Shown here piece by piece: positions 1-10,329 of a DNA stretch of 64,000 nucleotides. This stretch comes from a candidate division WOR-1 bacterium RIFOXYB2_FULL_42_35 (GTDB taxonomy: Bacteria > Margulisbacteria > WOR-1 > O2-12-FULL-45-9): positions 1 to 64,000 of the forward strand of contig MEUC01000019.1 of NCBI GenBank assembly GCA_001771545.1, written 5' to 3'. How positions within the stretch are numbered: position 1 is the stretch's first letter; every line of letters starts with the position of its first letter. A model generated the notes under the pieces. That model searched no databases, had not been told where the DNA came from, and worked only from the letters and a program-made list of their open reading frames with translations. Both the position numbers and the translations under genes were made by a program.

Positions 1-37
1 ATGCCCAAAAAAAGCTCATATTCCCTCATATTTTGGG

Positions 38-90
38 TTAGGTTTTAGATGATTTAACGAATGTGACTATGGTTAGATTTTAGATGATTT
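38..90. repeat. Short imperfect direct repeat upstream of the first gene
   Basis: An 18-base unit at 38-55 recurs at 73-90 with one mismatch (ttaggttttagatgattt versus ttagattttagatgattt), 35 bases apart. It could be a regulator-binding pair or a decayed mini-repeat. Nothing else is recognisable in bases 1-119. Confidence 0.5.
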
Positions 91-119
91 GATTCGCCCC
101 CTTCCCTTTGTCCCTTTTT

Positions 120-125
120 TATAAT
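120..125 (+). promoter_or_regulatory. Candidate -10 element for the sugar-nucleotidyltransferase gene
   Basis: A perfect TATAAT lies 13 bases before the start codon at 139, with no good -35 at normal spacing and no Shine-Dalgarno. If used, the mRNA would have a leader of about 7 bases, like several other first genes here. Confidence 0.45.
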
Positions 126-138
126 ATAATTAACCGCC

Positions 139-2586
139 ATGAAAAACAAAGCCAAGGCCGTAATCTTAGCCGGAGGTCTGGGCACAAGATTACATCCCTT
201 AACCGTTGAGTTACCCAAACCAATGGTTCCTCTCCTCAATCGCCCCTTAATGCAACACACAATTGAACTATTGGTTGAGCACGGATTTAACAATATTGAT
301 GTGTTGCTCTATCATCAGCCGGAAATTATTAAAGATTTCTTTAAAACCGGTAAAAAAGATGGGGTTAAACTTAACTATTTTCAGGCTCCGAAAGATTTTG
401 GGACTGCCGGCGCAGTTAACTTTGCCTGCCGTAATAACAAACGACCGATTCTGGTTATCAGCGCAGATGTTGTAACCAATCTTGACCTGAGTGAAATTAT
501 TCGCTTTCATAAAAAACAAAAATCATTGGTCACAATTGGACTAACCAGGGTCAAGAACCCCCTGGCTTACGGCATTATTATTACAGATAGAAACGGCCGC
601 ATTAAACAATTCCTGGAAAAACCATCCTGGGGAGAAGTTTTTTCCGACACAGTTAACGCTGGAATCTATATTTTAGAACCGGAAATCTTTGATTTTATAC
701 CCACGGATAAGCCTTTTGACTTTAGTCTTGATCTTTTTCCTCTTTTGCTAAGCAAAAAGCTTCCGCTTTACGGCTATATTAGTGCTGATTATTGGCTGGA
801 TATTGGCCAGCTGGAAGATTACAAAAAAGCCAATCTTGAAGCATTAAACAATAAGATTAAATTAAACGGGAACGGTTCGACCTTAAATAATTTTGTCTTG
901 GTTGGCAAAGGCTCAATAATTGCTGATCAGGCATTAGTCAGGAATACAGTAATCGGAGAAAACTGTAAAATCAAGGCCGGAGCAATCGTCAACAACAGTA
1001 TCATTTGGGACAACGTAGAAATTGGCAATAAGGCAGTCTTACAGGATTGCATCGTTACATCGAATACAACAATTGGTGACAAAGCAGTTTTGTCTGAAGG
1101 AGTTGTAATAGGCAACCAGACGGAAATTGGCGCTAATGCCGAGATAAATCCTTTTATCAAAATCTGGCCCAGAAGAATAGTTGAAGCAGGCAGTCGCGTC
1201 TCCCACTCCATGATTTGGCGCAAGCACTGGAGTAAATCAATTTTTGGCCAGCATGGTGTTACTGGCCAGTGTAATATTGAAATCTCCCCTCAATTTGCTG
1301 CAGCGCTAGGCGCAGCTTTTGGTTCTGTGCTGGGCAAAGGGAGCAAAATCGCTTGTGGCCGCGACAGCCACAAAGCATCGCGCATGATCTACCGAGGCTT
1401 AATTGCCGGGGCACTTTCAACCGGCCTCGATATTTCCAACCTGGAAATGGTTCCAATTCCTGTCAACCGCTTCGAAATCAAGTCTTTAAAATATAAGGGT
1501 GGTTTTCACGTCAGAAAATCCCCTTTTGACCAGGATGTTATTGACATCAAGTTTTTTGATCAGGATGGCATGGATCTGCCGCCAAGCCTAGAAAAGAAAA
1601 TTGAACGGACTTTTTTTGCCGAAGATTTTGTCAGGACCACCTTAAATGAAACCGGTGAATTATCCTACCCTTATCATCGCGTTGCTGAAGAGTATAAATT
1701 AGGCTTATTGTCACACATTGATTTGGCTGCGATCCAAAAAGCCCGCCTAAAGATTGTGGTTGATTATTCTTTTGGTTCAGCATCACAGATTTTTCCTTCT
1801 ATCTTAGGCAAGCTGGGACTGGAAGTGATTGCCCTTGACGCTTACATTGATGAAAACAAAATCACCAAGGACCAAACCACTTTCGAACACTCATTAAAAC
1901 AGATGACCCAAATTGTGCGCAGTGTTGGAGCCGATTTTGGAGTTCTCCTTGATACCGGAGCAGAAAAGATCTTTATCTGCGATGAAAAAGGCCGCATTTT
2001 AAGTGGGGAGCAGAGCTTGTCCTTGCTGGCCATGCTGGCTTTAAAAAACCACAAAAATAACACTATTGCCGTACCAACTAAGGAATCAAAAGTCATTGAA
2101 TTGTTAGCCAAAAAATATCAGGGTCAGGTAATCAGAACAAAAAACTCCTTTCGCGGCATGATGGAAGCAACCAAAAACACCCAACTGACTTTTTTGGGAG
2201 AAAGCCAGGGTGGTTTTATTTTCCCTGATTTTCTGCCCTCTTTTGACGCCATGCTTTCCGTAGTAAAATTGGCCGAATACCTGGCCAAAGAAAAAAAGAG
2301 CTTGTCGAAATTATGCGCTACCATCCCAGCCAGCCATTTGCTTAAAGCCGATCTCCCCTGTCTAACTGAGCACAAGGGCAGGCTGATGCGCAAAATTCTC
2401 GAACTATTACCAGCTACCAACAAAAAGGAGACACAAGACGGTATCAAAATATGGCATAATAATGCCTGGGTGCTAATCTTGCCGGATACTACCGATCCAG
2501 TCATTCATCTTTACGCAGAAGGAGGGTCAAAACAACAAGCAATTCAAATGATAAAAAAGTATTCCAAACTGGTCAAGCAAATATAA
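139..2586 (+). CDS. Fused mannose-1-phosphate guanylyltransferase / phosphomannomutase-like protein
   Basis: 815 residues in three parts. Residues 1-235 are a sugar-nucleotidyltransferase domain with the GGLGTRLHPLT signature at 12-22. Residues about 240-370 are left-handed beta-helix hexapeptide repeats. Residues about 375-815 are a phosphohexomutase-like domain. This architecture is known from Cyanobacteria and relatives. In the mutase part the usual serine loop (TASHNP) reads HVRKSPFDQ near residue 461, the metal loop (DGDxDR) reads DTGAEK near 605, and the C-terminal phosphate loop (RxSGTEP) reads LPDTTDP; the GE-S-GG sugar loop is retained. Activity as a normal mutase is therefore doubtful. 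It probably makes an NDP-sugar for polysaccharide synthesis. It sits 17 bases before glgA, so a role beside glycogen synthesis is possible. Confidence 0.85.
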   Translation: MKNKAKAVILAGGLGTRLHPLTVELPKPMVPLLNRPLMQHTIELLVEHGFNNIDVLLYHQPEIIKDFFKTGKKDGVKLNYFQAPKDFGTAGAVNFACRNNKRPILVISADVVTNLDLSEIIRFHKKQKSLVTIGLTRVKNPLAYGIIITDRNGRIKQFLEKPSWGEVFSDTVNAGIYILEPEIFDFIPTDKPFDFSLDLFPLLLSKKLPLYGYISADYWLDIGQLEDYKKANLEALNNKIKLNGNGSTLNNFVLVGKGSIIADQALVRNTVIGENCKIKAGAIVNNSIIWDNVEIGNKAVLQDCIVTSNTTIGDKAVLSEGVVIGNQTEIGANAEINPFIKIWPRRIVEAGSRVSHSMIWRKHWSKSIFGQHGVTGQCNIEISPQFAAALGAAFGSVLGKGSKIACGRDSHKASRMIYRGLIAGALSTGLDISNLEMVPIPVNRFEIKSLKYKGGFHVRKSPFDQDVIDIKFFDQDGMDLPPSLEKKIERTFFAEDFVRTTLNETGELSYPYHRVAEEYKLGLLSHIDLAAIQKARLKIVVDYSFGSASQIFPSILGKLGLEVIALDAYIDENKITKDQTTFEHSLKQMTQIVRSVGADFGVLLDTGAEKIFICDEKGRILSGEQSLSLLAMLALKNHKNNTIAVPTKESKVIELLAKKYQGQVIRTKNSFRGMMEATKNTQLTFLGESQGGFIFPDFLPSFDAMLSVVKLAEYLAKEKKSLSKLCATIPASHLLKADLPCLTEHKGRLMRKILELLPATNKKETQDGIKIWHNNAWVLILPDTTDPVIHLYAEGGSKQQAIQMIKKYSKLVKQI

Positions 2587-2603
2587 AATAAAGGAGCACT
2601 AGA

Positions 2604-4028
2604 TTGAAAATATTATTGATTTCCCCGGAAGTTGTCCCATTCGCTAAAACAGGCGGTCTGGCTGATGTAGCCGGAGCTCTACCTAAGGCACTGGCAGAAC
2701 TAGGCCATGATGTCAGGGTATTTTTACCACGTTATCAAAAGGTTGATCCGCAAAAATACAAACTAAAAAAACTTTCCCCGGAAATCTGGCAAGGCAAAGT
2801 GCCTGGTTCGGAAGTAATTGTTTATTTTTATGAAAACGAAGCTTATTTTGGCAGCCGTGCCGACCTGTATCAGGTCAAGGGAATTGATTTTGAAGATAAC
2901 CTGGAAAGATTTACCGCTTATTGTCAAGCCAGCCTAAAATTGTTAGTTGACCTGAACTGGCAGCCGGACATCATTCATTGTAATGACTGGCAGTCAGCAC
3001 TAACAGCAGCATATCTCAAGGTCTTACATGCCAATGATCCATTTTTTCAGAAAACCGCTGTAGTTTACTCAATCCATAACATGGGTTACCTGGGAACTTT
3101 CCCCAAAGACAAGTTACCAGCTACAGGTCTGGGCTGGGATCAATTTACTCCAGACAAATTAGAATTCTGGGGACAAATAGCCTTGATCAAAGCTGGCCTA
3201 GTTTATGCCGACATCATTAATACCGTGTCACAAGCCTACGCTCAGGAAATCCAAACCGAGGAATTCGGTCATGGACTAGATGGGCTCTTACGTTCCCGCA
3301 AACAAGATGTTTTTGGTATTGTTAATGGCCTGGATTACCAGCTTTGGGATCCGGCCATTGATCAAAATATTCCACAAAAATACTCTATTCCTAAGTTGGC
3401 TCTAAAGCTAAAAAATAAAACTGAACTGCAAAAACAAAACGGGCTGGAAGTTAACGAGACAAAACCAGTCATCGGCCTAATCAGCCGCCTAGCCGATCAA
3501 AAAGGGCTGGACATCTTAAGTGAGGTCCTAGATGAGATCATGCAGCTCAACTGCCAGCTGGTTGTCTTGGGAACAGGCGACGCAAAATACCACGAAATCC
3601 TGCAGCAAGCCAAACAAAAATATCCGCAACAATTGGGACTCAACTTAACCTTTGACGCCAAACTGGCTCAATTGATCTATGCTGGTTCGGACATGTTCCT
3701 GATGCCCTCCCGTTATGAACCCTGTGGCTTAGGACAGCTGATCAGCTTTAAATATGGCACGGTGCCAATTGTCAGAAAAACAGGCGGCTTGGCCGATACA
3801 GTTAAAGACTATGACTCCGCAACAGCCAGCGGTGACGGCTTTGTTTTTGAAGAATATACTGGCGCTGCTTTGTTGCAAGCTGTAAAGAGAGCCTGCTCAA
3901 TATTCAAGAAGAAAACTATCTGGAGAAAACTGCAGGCTAGAATCATGAAGCTCGATTATTCTTGGAATAAATCGGCCCAGGAATATGTTGACCTATATAA
4001 AAAGGCACTTAGTAAAAAGGCAAAATAA
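2604..4028 (+). CDS. glgA: Glycogen synthase (GT5)
   Basis: 474 residues, the usual length for bacterial GlgA. It transfers glucose from ADP-glucose (or UDP-glucose) to the growing alpha-1,4-glucan. The nucleotide-sugar-binding motif KTGGLADV starts at residue 15. The RYEPCGLGQL motif at 370-379 carries the conserved catalytic-site Glu (E372). A second glycine-rich TGGLADTV motif follows. The start is TTG at 2604, chosen because AAGGAG lies at 2590-2595 and the first residues MKILLISPEV match the family. No glgC is present in this window, so the source of ADP-glucose lies elsewhere. First recognised member of a storage-glucan block with malQ and glgB. Confidence 0.95.
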   Translation: MKILLISPEVVPFAKTGGLADVAGALPKALAELGHDVRVFLPRYQKVDPQKYKLKKLSPEIWQGKVPGSEVIVYFYENEAYFGSRADLYQVKGIDFEDNLERFTAYCQASLKLLVDLNWQPDIIHCNDWQSALTAAYLKVLHANDPFFQKTAVVYSIHNMGYLGTFPKDKLPATGLGWDQFTPDKLEFWGQIALIKAGLVYADIINTVSQAYAQEIQTEEFGHGLDGLLRSRKQDVFGIVNGLDYQLWDPAIDQNIPQKYSIPKLALKLKNKTELQKQNGLEVNETKPVIGLISRLADQKGLDILSEVLDEIMQLNCQLVVLGTGDAKYHEILQQAKQKYPQQLGLNLTFDAKLAQLIYAGSDMFLMPSRYEPCGLGQLISFKYGTVPIVRKTGGLADTVKDYDSATASGDGFVFEEYTGAALLQAVKRACSIFKKKTIWRKLQARIMKLDYSWNKSAQEYVDLYKKALSKKAK

Positions 4029-4085
4029 TATTGACTTGTTTACCGCTCAGCACTATGATATTAAAGTAAAAAGGAGGGCAATAAA

Positions 4086-4331
4086 ATGAGAGAAGAGATA
4101 CTCCGAGACAAGATTGGTGAAGTAGCTGGTAAAATTTGGCAGGTTCTGGGGAAAAAAGGTGAAATCAGCCTTGCTCAGCTTCCAAAAGTGATCGATGAAA
4201 AAAGTGATCTTGCTTATCAAGGTCTGGGTTGGCTAGCCCATGAAGGCAAAGTGTTTTATACCACTAAAGATAAAAAACATTTTGTCGCTCTAACCACACC
4301 AGAGCAAGATATTTATAAAACCATTAACTAA
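4086..4331 (+). CDS. Small winged-helix domain protein (DUF2582-like)
   Basis: 81 residues resembling the winged helix-turn-helix family DUF2582: an N-terminal helix (GEVAGKIWQVL), a helix-turn-helix region around residues 25-45 (ISLAQLPKVI, then SDLAYQGLGWLAHEGKV) and a beta wing (FYTTKDKKHFVAL). A strong AAGGAGGGC ribosome site lies at 4071-4079. It sits inside the glycogen operon between glgA and malQ, so it may be a local regulator or a protein-binding adaptor. Members of this family have no well-established function, and DNA binding is inferred only from the fold. Confidence 0.7.
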   Translation: MREEILRDKIGEVAGKIWQVLGKKGEISLAQLPKVIDEKSDLAYQGLGWLAHEGKVFYTTKDKKHFVALTTPEQDIYKTIN

Positions 4332-4347
4332 GTTGCATCTGCTATAC

Positions 4348-4369
4348 AGCTATGAGCTTCCTCACAGCT
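4348..4369. other. Imperfect hairpin before malQ
   Basis: AGCTATGAG and CTCACAGCT pair with one mismatch around a CTTC loop. No T-run follows on the plus strand, so it is not a standard terminator. It may be an mRNA-stability or processing hairpin in the 69-base gap upstream of malQ. Confidence 0.4.
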
Positions 4370-4400
4370 ACTGCGGGAGTGGATTTATTTTGGTAAAAGA

Positions 4401-5903
4401 ATGACAAACAAGAAACAGAGTGGCTTGTTGCTGCATCCTACTTCTCTACCGTCACCTTTTGGTATTGGTGATTTGGGACCAGAGGCCTATTCCTTTGTGG
4501 ATTTTTTAGCCCAGGCAAAACAAACCTACTGGCAAATGCTCCCTTTAACTGAAACCAGTCTGGAATATCACAACAGCCCCTATCATGGTTTGTCTGCTTT
4601 CGCGGGAAACCCTTTGCTTATTAGCCCGGAAATTCTAGTGCAGCAATCATTGCTTCTGCCGGCTGATCTCCTCCCCCGCCCAGATTTTGTGCCAGGTCAG
4701 GTTGACTACGGACTAAGCACGGTTTATAAGACCCGCCTGATGGAAAAAGCTTATAACAACTTTAAAAATAGTCATCATCAAGAAGCCTACAATTTCTTCT
4801 GCCAAGACAATGCTTTTTGGCTCAACAGTTTTACTTTGCTCAAGGCCCTAAAAACCAAATTAAAGGATGAGCATTGGCAAGACTGGCAAAAAAACCTGCG
4901 GGACAGGGATCAAGCCACTCTAACAGAAATCACTCGACAACTAAAAGAAATCATTGATCGGGAAAAATTCTACCAGTTCCTTTTTTATCAGCAGTGGGGC
5001 GAGCTAAAAAAATATTGCCATGAAAAAGGCATTAAAATTATTGGCGACCTGCCCATTTATTTACCGGCCGACAGCGCGGAGGTCTGGCAAAACCCGGAAC
5101 TTTTTCAGCTGGATGGGAACAAACAACCCAGTTTCGTTTCTGGGGTGCCGCCAGATTATTTTAGCCAAACCGGCCAGCTCTGGGGTCATCCTGTTTATAA
5201 CTGGTCAGCTCTTAAAGCCGAAGGTTTCCACTGGTGGGTTAGGCGTCTGGATCACAATTTTAAACTTTTTGATCTTGTTCGCCTGGATCATTTTCGCGGC
5301 TTTGTGGCTTATTGGCAAATTAAAGCCGGAGAAAAAACCGCTATTAATGGTCAATGGATTGAAGCCCCGGCCAAAGATTTTTTCACTACTCTGTTAAAAG
5401 AATTTGGTTCCCTGTCAATTATTGCCGAGGATCTGGGAGTCATCACCCCAGACGTAACTGAAGTGATGAACCAATTTAGCCTTCCAGGCATGAAAATAAT
5501 CCTCTTTGCCTTTGGCGATGAAAACGACCAACACCCTTACCTGCCACATACCTATCCCGAAAACTGCATTGCCTACACCGGTACGCACGACAACAACACT
5601 GTCCGCGGCTGGTTTGAAAACGAAGCCACAAAGGAGAACAAAAATAGGGTCTTTAAGTATCTAGGCAAAGAGGCCTGCACTGAAACAATCAACTGGGAAT
5701 TCATTAACCTGCTCATGACTTCAAGGGCCAAGACAGTTATTATCCCTGTTCAAGATCTTCTGGGCTTGGGACAAGAAGCCAGGATAAATACTCCCGGGAA
5801 ACCGAGCGGCAACTGGCTGTGGCGGCTTCTGCCCAATCAACTTAACCAGCAAACAGCAGAAAAACTAACAGCTTTAACCGTTGACACAGAAAGAAACCAA
5901 TGA
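4401..5903 (+). CDS. malQ: 4-alpha-glucanotransferase (amylomaltase, GH77)
   Basis: 500 residues, typical of GH77. It disproportionates alpha-1,4-glucans, moving maltodextrin segments between chains and releasing glucose. The family opening [19 protein letters not shown] is at residues 8-26. The nucleophile Asp is D296 in [10 protein letters not shown], the acid/base Glu is E343 in IAEDLG, and the third carboxylate is D397 in TGTHDNNT. Its stop codon overlaps the glgB start (ATGA), so the two are probably translationally coupled. Upstream there is only a weak ribosome site. Its role with GlgA and GlgB is glycogen remodelling. Confidence 0.95.
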   Translation: MTNKKQSGLLLHPTSLPSPFGIGDLGPEAYSFVDFLAQAKQTYWQMLPLTETSLEYHNSPYHGLSAFAGNPLLISPEILVQQSLLLPADLLPRPDFVPGQVDYGLSTVYKTRLMEKAYNNFKNSHHQEAYNFFCQDNAFWLNSFTLLKALKTKLKDEHWQDWQKNLRDRDQATLTEITRQLKEIIDREKFYQFLFYQQWGELKKYCHEKGIKIIGDLPIYLPADSAEVWQNPELFQLDGNKQPSFVSGVPPDYFSQTGQLWGHPVYNWSALKAEGFHWWVRRLDHNFKLFDLVRLDHFRGFVAYWQIKAGEKTAINGQWIEAPAKDFFTTLLKEFGSLSIIAEDLGVITPDVTEVMNQFSLPGMKIILFAFGDENDQHPYLPHTYPENCIAYTGTHDNNTVRGWFENEATKENKNRVFKYLGKEACTETINWEFINLLMTSRAKTVIIPVQDLLGLGQEARINTPGKPSGNWLWRLLPNQLNQQTAEKLTALTVDTERNQ

Positions 5904-7819
5904 AAAAAACAACTGTTATTCATGACCAGAGCCTTCTAACTGAACAGGACATTTATCTTTTTAAAGAAGGGAGCCATTTTCGGCTCTACAACAAACTCGG
6001 GGCACATCTAACAGAACAAAACGGTCAGCCAGGAGTTTGTTTTGCTGTTTGGGCTCCAAGCGCCGAAAAAGTTACCGTGATTGGTGATTTTAACTGTTGG
6101 AACAAGAAAAGTCATCCCCTGGCCCCAAGGTGGGATAGTTCCGGGATCTGGGAAGGTTTTATTCCCGGTCTCCAAAAAGGCTCTATTTACAAATATTTTA
6201 TTACTGCAAAAAATGGTCGTTTTAAAAAAGACAAAGGCGATCCCTTTGCCTTTGCCTGGGAAGTCTCTCCTAAAACAGCCTCTGTTGTCTGGGACCTTGA
6301 TTACACCTGGAATGATAGTGAGTGGATGGAAAAACGCCGGCAAAACAATTCCCTTTCCGCCCCAATTTCTATCTATGAAGTCCACTTGGGTTCTTGGCGT
6401 CGCGTTGTGGAAGAAAACAACCGCTCACTACACTACCATGAGCTGGCTGAACAACTAGCCAAATATGTCAAGGAAATGGGTTTTACTCACGTGGAGTTTT
6501 TACCGGTTATGGAACATCCTTTTTATGGTTCCTGGGGCTATCAGAAAACCGGTTACTTTGCACCCAGCAGCCGCTACGGCACACCTCAAAATTTTATGTA
6601 TTTGATCGATATCCTCCACCAAAATGGTATTGGGGTTATTCTTGACTGGGTTCCTTCCCATTTTGCTTCCGATGAATATGGCCTGGCTTATTTTGATGGA
6701 ACCAATCTTTACGAACATGCTGATCGGCGTCAAGGCTACCACCCTGATTGGGGCAGTTATATTTTTAACTATGGCAGAAAAGAAGTTCAAAACTTCCTAA
6801 TCAGCAGTGCTATGTTCTGGCTGGATAAATATCACATTGATGGTTTGCGTATCGATGCGGTTGCCTCAATGCTTTATCTTGATTATTCCAGGAAAGAAGG
6901 AGAATGGATTCCCAATGTTTTTGGCGGCAGGGAAAACCTGGAAGCAATTAGTTTTTTAAAACGGTTAAACACCACTGTCTATCAAAATTTTCCTGATACC
7001 CAAACTTATGCCGAAGAGTCAACTGCTTGGCCCATGGTAACCAAACCGGTTCATCTTGGCGGACTAGGCTTTGGTTTGAAATGGAATATGGGCTGGATGC
7101 ACGATTCCCTTGTCTACATAAGTAAAGAACCTGTTCACCGAAAATTTCACCATGATCAGCTGACTTTTAGTCTTTGGTATGCTTTTTTTGAGAATTTCTT
7201 GCTTCCCCTTTCTCATGATGAAGTAGTCCATGGCAAGGGCTCACTCATAAACAAAATGCCCGGAGATAACTGGCAAAAGTTTGCCAATCTAAGACTCTTA
7301 TTTGGTTATATGTATATGCACCCTGGCAAAAAGCTCCTTTTTATGGGGGCAGAAATTGGCCAGTGGCACGAATGGAACCATGACACCAGCCTAGACTGGC
7401 ACCTTTTAGAACATGACCAACACCGGCAAGTACAAAAGTGGGTCAGAGACCTTAATCATTATTACAAGCAAGAACCAGCCCTTTTTGAGGTTGATTTTGA
7501 TCTCGATGGATTTAGCTGGATTGACTGTCAGGATCACGATAATAGTATTATTAGTTTTATCAGAAGAGGCAAATCAACCGGAACAATAGTGCTGGTAGTC
7601 TGTAATTTCACTCCTGTGCCACGATACAACTATCGTTTGGGCGTGCCTGCCAGCGGTTTTTGGCAAGAGACATTAAATAGTGATTCGCATTATTACGGTG
7701 GCAGTAACTTGGGCAACAATAATCTCGTTGAAACAGATACAATCGCCAGTCACGGATACCCACAATCACTGGCACTAACCATTCCACCTTTGGCAATGGT
7801 GGTTTTGAGAAAAGACTAA
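5900..7819 (+). CDS. glgB: 1,4-alpha-glucan branching enzyme (GH13)
   Basis: 639 residues. It cuts alpha-1,4 chains and reattaches them as alpha-1,6 branches. Order: a CBM48-like N-terminal domain ([19 protein letters not shown], about 45-65), the catalytic barrel, and a C-terminal beta domain. Catalytic residues are visible as D319 ([10 protein letters not shown]), a Glu of YAEEST at about 372-373, and the Asp of [10 protein letters not shown]. It is shorter than the E. coli enzyme because it lacks the extra N1 domain, which is common. It begins inside the last codons of malQ with a 4-base overlap. Confidence 0.96.
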   Translation: MKKTTVIHDQSLLTEQDIYLFKEGSHFRLYNKLGAHLTEQNGQPGVCFAVWAPSAEKVTVIGDFNCWNKKSHPLAPRWDSSGIWEGFIPGLQKGSIYKYFITAKNGRFKKDKGDPFAFAWEVSPKTASVVWDLDYTWNDSEWMEKRRQNNSLSAPISIYEVHLGSWRRVVEENNRSLHYHELAEQLAKYVKEMGFTHVEFLPVMEHPFYGSWGYQKTGYFAPSSRYGTPQNFMYLIDILHQNGIGVILDWVPSHFASDEYGLAYFDGTNLYEHADRRQGYHPDWGSYIFNYGRKEVQNFLISSAMFWLDKYHIDGLRIDAVASMLYLDYSRKEGEWIPNVFGGRENLEAISFLKRLNTTVYQNFPDTQTYAEESTAWPMVTKPVHLGGLGFGLKWNMGWMHDSLVYISKEPVHRKFHHDQLTFSLWYAFFENFLLPLSHDEVVHGKGSLINKMPGDNWQKFANLRLLFGYMYMHPGKKLLFMGAEIGQWHEWNHDTSLDWHLLEHDQHRQVQKWVRDLNHYYKQEPALFEVDFDLDGFSWIDCQDHDNSIISFIRRGKSTGTIVLVVCNFTPVPRYNYRLGVPASGFWQETLNSDSHYYGGSNLGNNNLVETDTIASHGYPQSLALTIPPLAMVVLRKD

Positions 7820-7842
7820 GAGCTGATAGAATAGGAGAAATT

Positions 7843-10269
7843 ATGACACATTATATTTGTATCCACGGCCACTTTTACCAACCGCCCAGGGAAAATCCTT
7901 GGCTGGAAGAAGTAGAAATGCAAGATTCAGCCTGGCCATACCATGATTGGAATGATCGCATCACAGCCGAATGTTACGGACCCAATGCCGCTTCACGTAT
8001 TCTTAACGAACAAAAACGCATCATTAATATCGTTAATAATTACTCCAAGATCAGTTTTAATTTTGGCCCTACCCTGCTGACCTGGCTGGAAAGAAAAGCC
8101 CCAACTGTTTACTATGAAATTTTGCTGGCAGATCAGATCAGCCAGCAAAATTTTTCCGGCCATGGTTCCGCCCTGGCCCAAGTTTACAATCACATGATTA
8201 TGCCCCTGGCTAATTCCAGAGATAAAAGAACTCAGATTATCTGGGGACTGAAAGATTTTGAACATCGTTTTAAACGGGCTCCAGAGGGCATGTGGCTGGC
8301 AGAAACTGCAGTTGATCTGGAAACACTGGATATTATGGCAGAACTAGGCCTTAAATTTACTATCCTAGCTCCGCGCCAGGCAAAACGGATCAGAAAAATT
8401 GGCACTTCAAACTGGCTGGATGTAAGTCAAGAAAGAATCGACCCCAAAGCCGCCTACCTCTGCCGTCTCCCTTCAGGTCGCTACATTAACATTTTTTTCT
8501 ATGACGGCCAAACTTCTCGAGAGATTGCTTTTGCCGGACTGCTAAATAACGGTAATTTTTTTGCGGAAAAATTGGCCAGACTGTTTAACAGACAAAGTAG
8601 TGAGTCTCAATTGGTTCATGTTGGGACTGATGGGGAAAGCTACGGGCATCACCACCGTTTCGGGGACATGGCCCTGGCCTACTGCTTGTATCATATTGAG
8701 AAGAAAAATCTGGCCAAAATTACTATTTACGGTGAGTTTTTGGAAAAACATCCTGCTAGCTTTGAAGTAGAGGTTTTTGAAAACTCCTCCTGGAGCTGTA
8801 TTCATGGGATTGAACGCTGGCGCTCCAATTGCGGCTGCCAGAGCGGCATTAACCCTAACTGGCAGCAAAACTGGCGTGCCCCACTAAGAGAAGCGATGGA
8901 TTGGTTAAGAGATAAGCTAACAGAACTATTTGACCAGCAAGCTTCAAAATACTTAAAAGATCCTTGGACAGCCAGGGATAACTATATTGAAATAATTCTT
9001 AATCGTTCGGAAGAAAATCTCACCAAGTGGCTCAGCCACTATGGCAAAAAAGACTTATCAAAAGAGGAAAAAGCTAAAGTTAGGCAACTTTTAGAAATGC
9101 AGCGCCAGGCTCAACTAATGTATACCAGTTGCGGTTGGTTTTTCGATGAAGTTTCCGGCATAGAAACTGTTCAAATCATGTCTTATGCTGCCCGCGCAAT
9201 CCAAATGGCTAAAATTGCTGCTGACTGGGACCTGGAAACAGAATATCTTAGCCTACTGGCCAAAGTTCCCAGTAATATTAAGGAATTAGATAACGCTGCC
9301 ACCATCTATCAACAAATTATTAGTCCGCAAATCGCTGATTTACCAAGGGTAGCTGCCCACTATGCAATTTCTTCCCTATTCACTAAAAACCCTGACCTAT
9401 TTTCTTATACGGCTCATAATGAAGTCTTTGACCGGGTAGAATTTGGCAAGCATAAATTAGCAATAGGCAAAACCATCTTATCTTCCAAGATAACCGGAGA
9501 AGAAGCCCCAATTACCTTTGCGGTTATGTACCTGGGAGACCAAAACATTGTAGCAGGAGCCAGGCATTACCTTGATAACGGCCAATTTGACCAGCTTCGG
9601 CAAAAGGCCAAAACAGCTTTTCTTAAAGGCAAAAGCGCCGAAGTCATTTCTCTCATTGACAAGTCGTTTGGCGAACACAGCTACTCCCTCTGGCATTTAT
9701 TTAAAGACGAACAGAGGAAAATTGTCTCTCAAATTTCCGATCCACTTATTGCCGATATGGGTCGCTCAATGCAGCGCATGTTTAAAGACTCATTGCCACT
9801 GATGAAAACAATGAACGAACTTAATATTCCTCTGCCCCGGGCTTTTTACGCTATTGCCAGATTCATCTTCAACCATGACTTGCTTCAGCTGATTCTGGAT
9901 GATGATGAACAAAGCCTGAGCAAACTGCAGGAACTAACCCAGGAAGTTAATCTCTGGTCAATAAAGCTGGATAAAAAAGCTCTATCGTTTGCCGCCACCA
10001 AAAAATTAAACACCCTAATGAACCTCTGGTTGAAATCACCGGAAGATTTAGCTGTTTTAGAAAGAATCAGGTTGTCTTTAGACATTTTCAACGCTGATCT
10101 GCTACAGCTTGATCTGGATCTATGGCAAGCTCAAAACATTTACTTTGCCCTTTATAAAAAGATTTACCAACAAAAAGAACAACAAGCCAAACAGGGTAAT
10201 CAAACGGCAAACCAGTGGCTCAAATACTTTTCAGAAATCGGCGCTTTGATCAGGGTTAGGTTGAGTTAG
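7843..10269 (+). CDS. GH57-family protein with DUF3536 domain
   Basis: 808 residues. The N-terminal GH57-type barrel starts with the family opening CIHGHFYQPPRENPWLE at residue 5. The predicted nucleophile is E154 in GMWLAETAVD and the predicted acid D263 in the TDGESYGHH motif. The C-terminal half matches the DUF3536 region that accompanies these proteins. GH57 enzymes act on alpha-glucans (amylases, branching or transferase enzymes), but the DUF3536 group is biochemically poorly defined. It starts 23 bases after glgB with GGAGAAATT upstream, which makes an alpha-glucan role likely. Branching or debranching activity cannot be told from sequence alone. Confidence 0.88.
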   Translation: MTHYICIHGHFYQPPRENPWLEEVEMQDSAWPYHDWNDRITAECYGPNAASRILNEQKRIINIVNNYSKISFNFGPTLLTWLERKAPTVYYEILLADQISQQNFSGHGSALAQVYNHMIMPLANSRDKRTQIIWGLKDFEHRFKRAPEGMWLAETAVDLETLDIMAELGLKFTILAPRQAKRIRKIGTSNWLDVSQERIDPKAAYLCRLPSGRYINIFFYDGQTSREIAFAGLLNNGNFFAEKLARLFNRQSSESQLVHVGTDGESYGHHHRFGDMALAYCLYHIEKKNLAKITIYGEFLEKHPASFEVEVFENSSWSCIHGIERWRSNCGCQSGINPNWQQNWRAPLREAMDWLRDKLTELFDQQASKYLKDPWTARDNYIEIILNRSEENLTKWLSHYGKKDLSKEEKAKVRQLLEMQRQAQLMYTSCGWFFDEVSGIETVQIMSYAARAIQMAKIAADWDLETEYLSLLAKVPSNIKELDNAATIYQQIISPQIADLPRVAAHYAISSLFTKNPDLFSYTAHNEVFDRVEFGKHKLAIGKTILSSKITGEEAPITFAVMYLGDQNIVAGARHYLDNGQFDQLRQKAKTAFLKGKSAEVISLIDKSFGEHSYSLWHLFKDEQRKIVSQISDPLIADMGRSMQRMFKDSLPLMKTMNELNIPLPRAFYAIARFIFNHDLLQLILDDDEQSLSKLQELTQEVNLWSIKLDKKALSFAATKKLNTLMNLWLKSPEDLAVLERIRLSLDIFNADLLQLDLDLWQAQNIYFALYKKIYQQKEQQAKQGNQTANQWLKYFSEIGALIRVRLS

Positions 10270-10329
10270 ATAAAAACCCTCGCCGACTTTTAATGAGTCA
10301 TAGGAAACAACAGAAAGAGTAGTAGATAG

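Noticed and set aside
54-293. Open frame on the minus strand across the first gene's start
   Set aside because: It overlaps the strong nucleotidyltransferase N-terminus, has no ribosome site and no family features; it is a shadow frame.
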